The notes beneath the pieces were generated by a model. It was not told the DNA's origin. It searched no databases and worked only from the letters and a program-made list of their open reading frames with translations. From contig CAYFTS010000137.1 in assembly GCA_964346135.1 (NCBI GenBank), positions 1 through 31,554 on the forward strand: 31,554 nt of DNA. Direction: 5' to 3'. Source of the stretch: B1-G15 sp964346135 (GTDB lineage: Archaea > Thermoproteota > Bathyarchaeia > Bathyarchaeales > Bathyarchaeaceae). Below are positions 23,642-31,554 of the stretch, in pieces. The stretch's first letter is position 1. The number at the start of each line of letters is the position of its first letter. The translations under genes and the position numbers were made by a program.

Positions 23642-23836
23642 CTACACCTCACGGATTTCGCATCTCAGTTTTTTAACAATTTCCTCAGCCATAGTTGGTT
23701 CAACCTTCAAAGTATAGAGCTTTTTCGGTGTCCGAAGCTTCAATTTCACAGTTTTTCTCAACCGTTTTATAGCGCAATATTCCGCACGCTCAGAGATTTC
23801 AACAAACCGGTCCACATCGAAGATTTCTTTAGGCAT
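23642..23836 (-). CDS. rpl38e: Large ribosomal subunit protein eL38
   Basis: 64 residues from ATG 23836 with GAGG eight bases upstream; an in-frame upstream extension is not needed. MPKEIFDVDRFVEISERAEY, then KTVKLKLRTPKKLYTLKV and a C-terminal Cys-containing strand match eL38, a 60S/50S protein kept by eukaryotes and some TACK/Asgard archaea but absent from Euryarchaeota as far as I know. This is a useful lineage marker. A TATA-like AATAAATAAA lies at 23879-23888 on this strand. Confidence 0.88.
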   Translation of the reverse strand: MPKEIFDVDRFVEISERAEYCAIKRLRKTVKLKLRTPKKLYTLKVEPTMAEEIVKKLRCEIREV

Positions 23837-23977
23837 ACGTTTGACCTCATCAGCCATGAATGTTTGAGCTCTTCCATTTTTATTTATTGTGGTGCCCTTT
23901 TTCAAAAACCATCTGGACAGCATCCACAAATTACTAAAATAACTACAGCCTCAAACATATGCTCGAGGCACAAGACA

Positions 23978-25150
23978 ATGCCACTAAATCCTAAGCAAGA
24001 AAGCATTTTGAACGACAAAAAAGCGATTCTAGCCCTAGATCGAAACGGCTTATTCAAAGAGCAACTTCGCTTTTCAGACAACTTAAGAAAGGCAGTCGCT
24101 AATTCTAAATCCGTTAGGTTATCAAAAGAAGTTAAGCTAAGCAATCGAGTTGTTCGTTACGGAGGAGTTAAGAATGTGGCTGTGGCAGGCATGGGCGGTT
24201 CTGCCATTGCTGGCGATATTCTGAAAGATTGGGTTGGAAGCGAAGCAAGGGTTTCGATGGAAGTTTGTCGAGGATACAATCTCCCAGCCTACATAGATGC
24301 GGATTCGTTGGTTTTTGTGATGAGCTATTCCGGTGACACTGAGGAAACGTTGAGTTGCATGCTGAACGCTGTAGAGAGAGGATGCAAAATTGTGTGCATA
24401 TCATCGAATGGAGCTTTGCAGAGAGCAACTGAAACACTTGGTTTACCCTTCATTCAACTACCAAAAATGGTTGCTGCTAGGGCTTCGCTCCCCTATTTGT
24501 TTGCGCCGCTTCCCTATCTACTTGTCAAACTCGGAATCTTACCTTCAGGAAAGCTTGATCAGGATATGAAAGCTACTACTGAAGTGCTTAATGAGTTAGC
24601 AAAGGAGTATGCAGTTAAAGTCCCTGTTGAGAAGAATTTTGCTAAACAGACAGCCATCCAATTGCACGAAACTATTCCTATCATTTACTCCTGCAATCCG
24701 TATAGAAGTGCGACTCTCCGCTTTAAGGATCAAGTAAACGAGAACTGTAAGATGCCAGCGAGGTTCGATGTGTTCCCTGAACTTAATCATAATGAAATCA
24801 TAGGGTGGGAGGCGTCTAACGAGATCACGAGACGTTACTCTCTTATTTTGCTTCGAGGAGTCGAGGAACTTCCAGAGGTGAGGGAACGAATTGAAGTGTT
24901 AAAGAAAAGAATCTTCGTGAAGAAGGCTAGATCAATGGTTGAAATAAACGCTCAAGGTAAAACTAAGCTGGCTAGAATCTTCTCTCTCATATTTACAGTG
25001 GACATGATCAGCATGTATTTAGCTGTTCTTTACAATCGAGACCCAATGGCTTCCAAAATTTTTCCACTATTAAAACATGACATAACTGAACGCCTAGGAA
25101 CGTTAAAAAAACTTGAGGAGCAAATACAGAAGCTAGCTCTCAGCGCTTAA
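23978..25150 (+). CDS. Bifunctional phosphoglucose/phosphomannose isomerase
   Basis: 390 residues from ATG 23978. The SIS fold is clear: GMGGSAIAGDILKDW (residues 71-85), MSYSGDTEETL, CISSNGAL, LPYLFAPLPYLLVKLGIL. Substrate residues appear in FPELNHNEIIGWE (Glu and His of the second half). It interconverts glucose-6-P and fructose-6-P and also mannose-6-P and fructose-6-P, feeding glycolysis and glycan synthesis. It is longer at the N-terminus than the minimal 300-residue crenarchaeal enzyme. The open frame upstream of 23978 covers the eL38 and DUF1059 genes on the other strand and is not coding. It overlaps the convergent PfkB gene by 11 bases. Confidence 0.9.
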   Translation: MPLNPKQESILNDKKAILALDRNGLFKEQLRFSDNLRKAVANSKSVRLSKEVKLSNRVVRYGGVKNVAVAGMGGSAIAGDILKDWVGSEARVSMEVCRGYNLPAYIDADSLVFVMSYSGDTEETLSCMLNAVERGCKIVCISSNGALQRATETLGLPFIQLPKMVAARASLPYLFAPLPYLLVKLGILPSGKLDQDMKATTEVLNELAKEYAVKVPVEKNFAKQTAIQLHETIPIIYSCNPYRSATLRFKDQVNENCKMPARFDVFPELNHNEIIGWEASNEITRRYSLILLRGVEELPEVRERIEVLKKRIFVKKARSMVEINAQGKTKLARIFSLIFTVDMISMYLAVLYNRDPMASKIFPLLKHDITERLGTLKKLEEQIQKLALSA

Positions 25151-26252
25151 CATTCTTTAGCTGTTCGAAACAGAACTTTCTAAGCTTTGCCAACGTTGCA
25201 TGGTCTGCGGTTGGACTTGAAATGTAATATGCAGCCGCTAGATTTGCCAAGAATAATCTGCAATTGTCTGGAAGACCCAGAGCATCGCCGAAGATGTTGC
25301 CTGCATTCCAAGCGTCTCCAGCACCAGTGGTTCTCAACACTGGAACTTTGAGAGCAGGCACAATGGTTTCAGTTTTATAGGTAAATGACCCGGAGAAGGT
25401 GGTTGTGTGGAGGTCTACCCGACTGGAAAGGTTTTTTGCCAATATTCTGACGCATTCTTTCGCCAATTCGTTGGGTTTTAACGTTTTTTGAAGGTGACTT
25501 ACCTCTCTGCTCAGTTGGGAGGCGTAACAGAAGACTTCGTTCTCGTTGACGCTGAAAATGTCAACAATGTTTTGGAGAAGAATTTTGTTTACAAGTTTCG
25601 GAATGTCCTTTTTTTTCGGGGTTGGATCTGCCGTATCATAGTAGGTTTTTCCCTTTCCTTTCTCTTTGACGTGGCGGAAGACTCCTTCAGCTAGGTCTGT
25701 TCCCCAATGTCGTGTTCCTGACCAATGAAACACACAAACGTAGTCGGCTTTGTGTAATAATTCGTAATCTTCTGGAGTGAAGTCATCTAAGCTGAATTCA
25801 GGTAGGGAGCCGAGGTCGCTCATCATCACGTTTACTTTTTCTCCTCCATGGGTGAGTTCAAAGGATGTTGTTAGCGCCATTTGCCCATGTGTTTTTACGT
25901 GGGAGAGGTCTGCTTCATAGGGGTCTAGATAATATTTGAGTAAATGAAGTCCCAGTGGGCTTGTGTTTATGATGGGATGAACTTTTGCGCCTAAGGCGGC
26001 TAGAGCGGCGGCGGTGTTAGCTGCGTTTCCACCCCTCAACTCTGTCTGCTTAATTCCGTGGATGCTTCCTCCCTTGCGCTTCGCAACTTTAGCGAGAGTT
26101 TTGGAGAGTTGTTCAACGTCGCCATCATATGTTACAAGCCGGTCTAAGAAGAAGTCTGGCATAACCACCGCGTTGAACTTTCTCGGCTTCAGCTGTTCCA
26201 AACAATGAAATAATTCTTCTAAATGTTGAGCAAGCAGAGTTTCTGCCTCCAA
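25140..26252 (-). CDS. PfkB-family sugar kinase
   Basis: 370 residues. GGNAANTAAALAALGAKV (early) and the ATP/catalytic motif TTGAGDAWNAGNIFG with the base Asp near the end define a ribokinase/PfkB fold; VNENEVFCYA is the usual NENE-type motif. The substrate (fructose, ribose, nucleoside or phosphosugar) cannot be assigned, but the tail-to-tail overlap with PGI/PMI fits a role in hexose metabolism. The start is a TTG at 26252 without a visible SD; a TATA-like CTAAATAAC lies about 20 bases upstream, so it may be leaderless. A shorter start further in is possible. Confidence 0.85.
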   Translation of the reverse strand: MEAETLLAQHLEELFHCLEQLKPRKFNAVVMPDFFLDRLVTYDGDVEQLSKTLAKVAKRKGGSIHGIKQTELRGGNAANTAAALAALGAKVHPIINTSPLGLHLLKYYLDPYEADLSHVKTHGQMALTTSFELTHGGEKVNVMMSDLGSLPEFSLDDFTPEDYELLHKADYVCVFHWSGTRHWGTDLAEGVFRHVKEKGKGKTYYDTADPTPKKKDIPKLVNKILLQNIVDIFSVNENEVFCYASQLSREVSHLQKTLKPNELAKECVRILAKNLSSRVDLHTTTFSGSFTYKTETIVPALKVPVLRTTGAGDAWNAGNIFGDALGLPDNCRLFLANLAAAYYISSPTADHATLAKLRKFCFEQLKNVKR

Positions 26253-26414
26253 GATTTTGAGTTATTTAGAAATAGTCAACTTAAGGCTTTTTAATTGATT
26301 TGCTTCATGTCACAGCTGTAATGTGAAACGTTTGTGTTATTTTTTGCTACTTTTTTTAACTACGTATACTCGGTTCATAACTCCTAAAAGAATCGACGTG
26401 ATGAAGAATTACAT

Positions 26415-26654
26415 ATGAGCAAGCTGAACAAACAACTTCTCATTCGAATATTCAGGGAAGCTATGGGAATAGGCATAGCTCTAGCTTGCATCAGCTGGGT
26501 TCTAGTGCATTTAATTATCTTTTTCTTTTATGGATATGTTTTAGTTGGAGAAACCAATAAATATATTCTAGTTGGAGAAGTTGCTTTAACCTCTATTGGC
26601 CTGTTTTGTCTTCTCATAACCTTCTATAAAGATAGATTTTCGTCAAGAGAATAA
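26415..26654 (+). CDS. Small two-TM membrane protein (79 aa)
   Basis: From ATG 26415 a 79-residue protein with two hydrophobic helices (about 17-38 and 52-70) and basic ends. A seven-residue motif recurs (VLVGETNKY then ILVGEVALT), a small internal duplication that is also visible in the DNA (TTTTAGTTGGAGAA, TTCTAGTTGGAGAA). No family recognised. It converges with the cobalamin adenosyltransferase gene, ending 16 bases from it. Confidence 0.6.
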   Translation: MSKLNKQLLIRIFREAMGIGIALACISWVLVHLIIFFFYGYVLVGETNKYILVGEVALTSIGLFCLLITFYKDRFSSRE

Positions 26655-26669
26655 AGCTAGCGCTTATCT

Positions 26670-27188
26670 TTAGAATTGTATTCCTCTCACTGTCGGTATT
26701 TCCTCAGGATGCTTCACATCTATGATTTCATTAACGAAGTCAGCGAATTGCACAAGTTCCCTGGGAGCATGTCTACCAGTCAAAACCACATTAGTCTCTT
26801 TTGGCACAGTTTCGAGAAATTCAATTACTTCATTCATATCTAGAAGTTTGCAGTGCAACGCCAAATTAATTTCATCTAAAACCAAGAGTCGAGGCTTTTC
26901 CTTCAAAACTTTCTTTGCAAACGTTAACCCTTTCCTCGTCAGTTCCTTGTCTCTTTCATCTAAGTTGTCTAATCCAGTCCAGCCTTTTCTCCCAAACTGG
27001 TAAATTTGGTAGTTGGGATGGTTCTTTCGAAACTTGTATTCACCCGTGTTTTTCCACCATTTCAGAAATTGAATTATCACAACCTTGTAGCCGTGTCCTA
27101 AACATCGTAGTGCTAAACCCAATGCGTTGGTGGTTTTTCCTCCTCCCTCGCCTGTATACAAATAAATGGTTCCGCGTTTCTTAGCCAT
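26670..27188 (-). CDS. cobO: Cob(I)yrinic acid a,c-diamide / cobalamin adenosyltransferase
   Basis: 172 residues from ATG 27188 with GGAGG nine bases upstream; an in-frame upstream extension runs back into the end of nrdJ. The P-loop TGEGGGKTTNALGLALR (start of the protein), VVIIQFLKWWKNTGEYKF, LLVLDEINLAL and VVLTGRHAP are typical of the BtuR/CobO family, which adds the adenosyl group to cobalt using ATP. It sits 19 bases after the B12-dependent ribonucleotide reductase, so the operon couples cofactor activation with the enzyme that uses it. Confidence 0.93.
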   Translation of the reverse strand: MAKKRGTIYLYTGEGGGKTTNALGLALRCLGHGYKVVIIQFLKWWKNTGEYKFRKNHPNYQIYQFGRKGWTGLDNLDERDKELTRKGLTFAKKVLKEKPRLLVLDEINLALHCKLLDMNEVIEFLETVPKETNVVLTGRHAPRELVQFADFVNEIIDVKHPEEIPTVRGIQF

Positions 27189-27207
27189 AACTTTCTGCCT
27201 CCATCTT

Positions 27208-29292
27208 TTAAACGCAGACGGGACACACTTGGCTGTAGTCTGCGAGGGTTCCCTCACTTTCTATGGGTCTTAGAACTTGCACTTCTCTGCTTCCATGTCG
27301 GTAAACGGTGATTCCTTTGCATCCTAACCTGTACGCAAGCAAATATGCCTTCTCAATATCATTAGGTGTCGCCCGGTTGGGAAAGTTTATAGTTTTTGAA
27401 ACTGCGTTGTCGGTGTATTTTTGGAATGCCGATTGCATGCGGACGTGCCACTCTGCATTTATGTCATGAGCAGTCACAAAGAGTTTCCTAATTTGCTTCG
27501 GGACTTCTTCTACGTCTTGAATGGACGTCTTTTTTGATGTCATTTTTATCAGTTCCTCACTGTAGAAGCGCTCTTTCAAAGCTATGTTTTCAAACAACGA
27601 ATTAACTTCAACGAGGCTTCTTCCAAGGCTTTCAGCGACTTCACGAACATAGGCAATGGCAAATAATGGTTCGATACCTTGGGAGCACCCAGCGATTATG
27701 CTTATGGTTCCTGTGGGAGCAATGGTTGTTACTGTAGCGTTTCTTAAGGTTTTGAACTGTTTCTCCCAAATGCTTCCTTTGAGGTTTGGAAAGTTTCCTT
27801 TCTCCTTGCCTAACTCCGCGCTCATTTTCTTTCCTTCATCGTTTATGAATTTCATGAGTTTTTCTGCCATTTGTAAGCCTTCTTCTGTGTCGTATTTTAT
27901 GCCCATTTTGATGAGCATGTCGGCGAAACCCATTACTCCTAAGCCGATTTTTCGGTTGCCCTTGGTTATTTTCTTTATCTCAGGTAGAGTGTACACGTTG
28001 GCATCCACGACATTGTCAAGAAATCTTACTGCCAGCCTCACTGTTTTCTTCAATCTATTCCAATCCATTTTATTATCGTCAGTTACAAATTTGCTGACAT
28101 CGATGCTTCCCAAGTTGCAGGATTCGTAGGGCAGAAGAGGTTGTTCTCCACAGGGGTTTGTAGATTCCATTTGTCCCATGTGAGGTGTTGGATTATGACG
28201 GTTAATTGTGTCAATAAAAACAACTCCAGGCTCACCGTTTTTCCAAGCCATCATAATTATTAGGTTCCATATTGCTCTAGCCTTCAATGTCTTCACAGCC
28301 TCGCCGTTTCTGGGGTTTATCAGTTCAAAGTCACCGTCTTTTTCAACTGCCTTCATAAAGTTGTCAGTGATAGTCACTGAAATATTGAAGTTTCTGAGCA
28401 CACCTTCCTTCTCCTTTGCAACTATAAAATCCATAATTTCCGGATGGTCTACGCGCAATATGCCCATATTAGCTCCTCTACGGCGACCACCTTGCTTCAT
28501 AACCTCTGTCGCAGCATCATAAATCTTGGCGAATGATATCGCCCCTGAGGCTATGCCCCCTGTGGTTCTAACAACATCTCCTCTTGGTCTAAGTCGCGAA
28601 AAGGAGAACCCAGTTCCCCCACCGGTCTTGTGAATTATGGCGGCTGCCTTCAACGTGTCGAATATACCTTCAATGGAGTCTTCTACGGGTAGGACGAAGC
28701 AGGCGCTGAGCTGTCTGAACATAGTGCCTGCATTCATGAGTGTGGGCGAGTTTGGAAGGAACTCAAGGCTGGTCATCATACGGTAAAACTCGTCCTCGTA
28801 TCTGGATATTTCAGCGTTGTTTTTTCCGTATTGTTTTTCAACTTCAGCTAAACTCTTGGCGATTCGTCTGAACATCTGGCTTGTTGACTCTATTACTTTA
28901 CCTTTCTCGTCTTTACGAAGATATCGTCTTTCTAACACGATAATGGCGTTTAAAGGCAACTTAAGCTCGTCTGTCACGCCTAGTAAAGCCTTTATTCTTC
29001 TTATTTCCGCTCGTTTCTGCCTGTAAAGAATATAGGCTTTTGAGGTTCTTGCATGTCCATTTTCTATGAGAGTCTTTTCTACAATGTCTTGAACCTGCTC
29101 GACGGTCGGTATCTCATCTGGCTTTAGCTGTTTTTTCAGCGTCTCAATAACCTGTTCAGCCAGTCTAACAGAAAGCGCGCGGTCTTTGCCACCGATGGCT
29201 TTCGCCGCTTTCCATATAGCATCCGCAATTTTGTCGGGGTCGAAATCGACAATTCTGCTGTCCCGTTTCTTAATTTTCTCAATCTTTTTCAA
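27208..29292 (-). CDS. nrdJ: Adenosylcobalamin-dependent (class II) ribonucleotide reductase
   Basis: 694 residues from TTG 29292, which has GAAGGGA about six bases upstream; an in-frame TTG at 29307 is less likely. Domains: an ATP-cone (residues 1-95, allosteric), then the catalytic barrel with FLPNSPTLMNAG, QLSACFVLP (first redox Cys), GGGTGFSFSRLRPRGD, STNPCGEQPLLPYESCNLG (thiyl-radical Cys and Glu), APTGTISIIAGCSQGIEP, and a C-terminal CPVC re-reduction tail. It makes deoxyribonucleotides from NDPs or NTPs without oxygen. It lacks a C-terminal zinc-finger extension. The cobalamin adenosyltransferase gene follows in the same operon. Confidence 0.95.
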   Translation of the reverse strand: MKKIEKIKKRDSRIVDFDPDKIADAIWKAAKAIGGKDRALSVRLAEQVIETLKKQLKPDEIPTVEQVQDIVEKTLIENGHARTSKAYILYRQKRAEIRRIKALLGVTDELKLPLNAIIVLERRYLRKDEKGKVIESTSQMFRRIAKSLAEVEKQYGKNNAEISRYEDEFYRMMTSLEFLPNSPTLMNAGTMFRQLSACFVLPVEDSIEGIFDTLKAAAIIHKTGGGTGFSFSRLRPRGDVVRTTGGIASGAISFAKIYDAATEVMKQGGRRRGANMGILRVDHPEIMDFIVAKEKEGVLRNFNISVTITDNFMKAVEKDGDFELINPRNGEAVKTLKARAIWNLIIMMAWKNGEPGVVFIDTINRHNPTPHMGQMESTNPCGEQPLLPYESCNLGSIDVSKFVTDDNKMDWNRLKKTVRLAVRFLDNVVDANVYTLPEIKKITKGNRKIGLGVMGFADMLIKMGIKYDTEEGLQMAEKLMKFINDEGKKMSAELGKEKGNFPNLKGSIWEKQFKTLRNATVTTIAPTGTISIIAGCSQGIEPLFAIAYVREVAESLGRSLVEVNSLFENIALKERFYSEELIKMTSKKTSIQDVEEVPKQIRKLFVTAHDINAEWHVRMQSAFQKYTDNAVSKTINFPNRATPNDIEKAYLLAYRLGCKGITVYRHGSREVQVLRPIESEGTLADYSQVCPVCV

Positions 29293-29304
29293 ATGAAATC
29301 CCTT

Positions 29305-29319
29305 CAATCAATGTGATTG
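29305..29319. promoter_or_regulatory. CAATCA-N3-TGATTG palindrome upstream of nrdJ
   Basis: A perfect 6-bp inverted repeat lies 12 bases before the start codon at 29292, just downstream of TATA-like CTTAAAAA at 29353-29360. It could be an operator or a leader hairpin; chance is also possible. Confidence 0.3.
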
Positions 29320-29563
29320 TCACTTTACACCCATTAGTTTACTATGTCAAACTTAAAAATCATTATATGAGGCGTCATTGATATATGCTAAGCATCATTT
29401 TTCTGTGCTTAAAGCTGTGTCAAAAAAGAAAAGAAAGAGAGAAAACAGGAACACAGCTTTCCCGACTATCTACACTACAGAATAATGCAGTTAAAGTATT
29501 GATTTCGAATTCATAACCCATTTATGTTCAATTTTCTTAGTAGAAGAACGAAGGATGAACAAA

Positions 29564-30265
29564 ATGTCTATTGAACAAATTAGTATCGCGAATAAACGAG
29601 AACTAGAAGAGATGGTTGTTAAGGATATAGAAAGCATTGAAGTAGGACTAACTACCATAGGGAATCAGATTCCGATAAATGGCCACACAAAGCTTGACAT
29701 TCTTTGCCACGATGAAAATGGACAGTTAGTTGTTTTCAAGTTAAGCCCAACTGAAGATGACATGATGCTATTCGAGGGACTAGGAGCTCTAAATCAACTT
29801 GACGCAGTTAAGCATATACTAAAGTTTCACTATCAAAACTTCAAAATAAATGAGGAGGAACCTTCACGACTTGTTCTTATTGCACCAAGTTTCTCAAAAA
29901 ATCTGCTAACAATAGCGAAGAATATAAGCGGAATGAGAATCGATGTCTACGAATGGGAATACTTAAAATTCGGCGACAATAAGGGACTGCGAATCAAACC
30001 AATTTCTATTTCAAAAGAGACGGAAGAAAAAAGAAAGACAAAAAGAAAGGAGCCGAAGGAAAAACCTTCCGCAAAAGTGAAGAAGGAACAGCCCCCTCAA
30101 GAGGAAGCAGCAGAACCAGAGCCTAATTTAGACGTAAGCGCAGAGCCAGAGAAACCTAAAAAACCAGAGAAGCCCAAAGAGTCAGAGAAATCTCAAAAAC
30201 CAATTTCTTGGGAAGATGAAAAGAAAAAAGAAAAAACCAAGAAAAAGTCTAAATGGAGCTTCTAA
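29564..30265 (+). CDS. DUF91/NucS-like nuclease-fold protein with lost active site and charged tail
   Basis: 233 residues from ATG 29564, with AAGGA eight bases upstream; the in-frame ATG at 29555 is next to the SD. The N-terminal 140 residues look like a PD-(D/E)XK fold of the DUF91 kind: TKLDILCHDENGQLVVFKLS, then a helix FEGLGALNQLDAVKHIL and RLVLIAPSFSKNLL. The core Asp (D45) is kept but the usual E-x-K is K59-L-S61, so catalysis is unlikely. Residues 145-233 are a disordered run of Lys, Glu and Pro with several KPKE repeats, ending KKSKWSF. A DNA-binding scaffold is a guess. Confidence 0.7.
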   Translation: MSIEQISIANKRELEEMVVKDIESIEVGLTTIGNQIPINGHTKLDILCHDENGQLVVFKLSPTEDDMMLFEGLGALNQLDAVKHILKFHYQNFKINEEEPSRLVLIAPSFSKNLLTIAKNISGMRIDVYEWEYLKFGDNKGLRIKPISISKETEEKRKTKRKEPKEKPSAKVKKEQPPQEEAAEPEPNLDVSAEPEKPKKPEKPKESEKSQKPISWEDEKKKEKTKKKSKWSF

Positions 30266-30763
30266 ATTCACAAATCCTCTAACAATACAATTTCGCCGCA
30301 ATACAACCTAATATTAACTCTTTTCAGTTCTACTGATCAACCAAGACTGAACTAGGTTATGTAACTAATTTTCGCCTGTTTTTCAGAGTTAACTGGTTTA
30401 AGATTAAATGCTCGCAGAAACGAAGAGGAATCAAGCCATAGCTCTATCTGAAACTGTTTGGCAACCCTCGCTGTTTCATGAAGCAATGGAGTATTTTCAA
30501 CAAAAACCCATTTATATGCCTTAGACAATCCTCCACTCTCCTTTCGGGCACACAAATATTGTCAAGCCTCCGAACATTTTCCCACAAATCTTAACAAGTT
30601 TCGAGATGGTATAAGGGATATTTCGACATTGGAAATGATTCGAAATTTTATATGTACACCCCAGTGTATTAAATTAGGAAACAACCCCTCAACATTTAAA
30701 ACGAGTACTTATCAAGCTTTAAGAGACTTCATAAATTTAACTAAATAAAGCAGTGTGTAGAAA
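30266..30763. other. Intergenic stretch; promoter of the acyl-CoA dehydrogenase gene at its end
   Basis: About 500 bases with a minus-strand frame at 30352-30555 that starts with TTG and has no SD; I do not regard it as a gene. Near the right end ATAAATTT (30731-30738) is a TATA box about 27 bases before the ATG at 30764. A TTTTATATGTACACCCC stretch lies near 30646. No RNA gene or hairpin stands out. Confidence 0.5.
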
Positions 30764-31554
30764 ATGATGGAAACTTATCCTTGGTGGAATGAAAAACACA
30801 AGAAACTTGTAGATGATGTTAGAAAATTCGCTGATGAAAACATATCGCGAGGAGAGGAAATACTGTGGACAAGAGAGTTCCCATCAGATCTCTTAAAAAA
30901 AGTGGCTGAAAGAGGCTGGTTCAAAGCCCTAATCCCAAAAGAATACGGAGGCAAAGGCATAGGCGCAACAGGATGCTGCATCATAACTGAAGAACTCAGC
31001 CGAGTGTGCTTTGCGCTAGCAGGAGCCTACATAACAACAATGATCGGTGGCACAGAACAACTCCTAACATTCGGAAACGCCAAACAAAGAAAAAAATGGC
31101 TACCCAAACTTACCAAAGGCAAACTGCTGGGAGCAATCTGCATATCTGAACCAGTCGTGGGTTCCGACGCTGCTGGCATGGAAACCACAGCGAAACTTGA
31201 TGGCAACGAATACGTAATTAACGGTAAGAAAAAATTCATAATCAATGCTGGAGTAGCCGACATATACTGCGTGTACGCCAAAACAAGCGATCGTATGGAG
31301 GACAAAGCCAAATACACCCATCTCAGCGCCTTCATCGTGGAAAAAGACACACCAGAATTCACTGTGGAAAAAATAAACGAACTCTCAGGATGGTTCGGTC
31401 TCCCCAACGGATACTTAGACTTTAACAATGTAAGAGTACCCGTAGAAAACAGAATAGGATCTGAAGGCGACGGCTGGAAAGTTCTCGTAAACGGACTCAA
31501 CTTAGAAAGAAACCTTTTCGCCGCTGGCATGCTAGGTCCAATGCGAGAAGCCAC
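30764..31554 (+). CDS. Acyl-CoA dehydrogenase, N-terminal part (runs off right edge)
   Basis: The frame from ATG 30764 stays open for 263 codons to the window end. It starts METYPWWNEKHKKLVDDVRK after an initial Met. Visible are RGWFKALIPKEYGGKGIGAT, the FAD-contact block LGAICISEPVVGSDAAGMET (ISEP..GSD is the classical ACD pattern), VINGKKKFIINAGVADIYCV, GWFGLPNGYLDFNNVRVP and the start of the C-terminal helical domain (LNLERNLFAAGMLG). It oxidises an acyl-CoA to the enoyl-CoA with FAD and an electron-transfer partner; chain-length or aromatic specificity is not readable. It is apparently leaderless. Confidence 0.93.
   Translation, partial: MMETYPWWNEKHKKLVDDVRKFADENISRGEEILWTREFPSDLLKKVAERGWFKALIPKEYGGKGIGATGCCIITEELSRVCFALAGAYITTMIGGTEQLLTFGNAKQRKKWLPKLTKGKLLGAICISEPVVGSDAAGMETTAKLDGNEYVINGKKKFIINAGVADIYCVYAKTSDRMEDKAKYTHLSAFIVEKDTPEFTVEKINELSGWFGLPNGYLDFNNVRVPVENRIGSEGDGWKVLVNGLNLERNLFAAGMLGPMREA

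Noticed and set aside
23339..23977. Long open frame continuing upstream of the PGI/PMI start
   Set aside because: It runs antisense over DUF1059 and eL38, which have good SDs and clear family matches; its translation resembles no protein.
30352..30555. 67-codon minus-strand frame in the intergenic stretch
   Set aside because: TTG start, no SD, no recognisable domain; composition looks non-coding.
31027..31554. Minus-strand open frame at the right end
   Set aside because: It is the antisense of the acyl-CoA dehydrogenase frame starting at 30764, whose motifs are unmistakable.
1..31554. CRISPR array, insertion sequence or prophage
   Set aside because: No regularly spaced direct repeats, transposase, integrase or phage structural gene seen.

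Overview
The window reads as a chromosomal segment of an archaeon, most likely of the TACK side (a Bathyarchaeia-like lineage is my best guess, low confidence). Archaeal markers are an intron-bearing tRNA-Ser, an archaeal-type TGT (archaeosine), an Lsm protein with a C-terminal extension, a PAC2 chaperone, a beta-CASP aCPSF2-like nuclease, ribosomal proteins uS10 and eL38, a bifunctional PGI/PMI and TATA-box promoters. Many genes use GTG or TTG starts; some have a clear Shine-Dalgarno (SD), others appear leaderless with a TATA box about 25 bases before the start codon.

Layout. 1-2.7 kb: the 5' part of a secreted PKD-like protein, tRNA-Ser(UGA), an AN1-finger/M50 membrane protease, a B3/4-domain protein and rpsJ. 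2.85-6.2 kb: a compact three-gene operon that I consider the most interesting part. It encodes a two-TM zinc-ribbon protein, a signal-peptide/one-TM protein (DUF2207-like) whose last 27 residues hold ten cysteines in a Cys-X-Cys pattern, and a radical SAM/SPASM enzyme with a PqqD-like N-terminal region. The arrangement suggests a peptide-modifying (RiPP-like) system acting on the cytoplasmic tail of a membrane protein. 6.3-9.6 kb: Lsm, a stop-interrupted BsuPI-like gene, glycerate 2-kinase and PAC2. 9.65-14.1 kb: TGT, two small proteins, a PHP phosphoesterase and aCPSF2. 14.2-16.6 kb: a tungsten aldehyde:ferredoxin oxidoreductase (AOR)-family enzyme with its four-cluster ferredoxin; the first cluster cysteine of the AOR is replaced by Asp. 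16.8-18.6 kb: YbjQ-like, Nudix, a PPOX-like flavoprotein and a 43-residue basic protein.

18.9-23.3 kb is accessory in character: small membrane or secreted proteins, a MEDS-domain sensor-like protein, three TGCATGCAT motifs, a foldback repeat region, and two copies of a GG-TTAAAATTTAACCC palindrome followed by microsatellite tracts. 23.4-31.5 kb returns to housekeeping genes: DUF1059, eL38, PGI/PMI facing a PfkB sugar kinase, B12-dependent ribonucleotide reductase with its cobalamin adenosyltransferase, a DUF91-like protein with a degraded nuclease motif, and the start of an acyl-CoA dehydrogenase that runs off the right end.

Metabolically the segment fits an anaerobe with ferredoxin-linked aldehyde or acid chemistry, glycerate/sugar phosphate metabolism, acyl-CoA oxidation and B12-dependent DNA precursor synthesis. 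All family calls are by eye from translated sequence; no database search was run.
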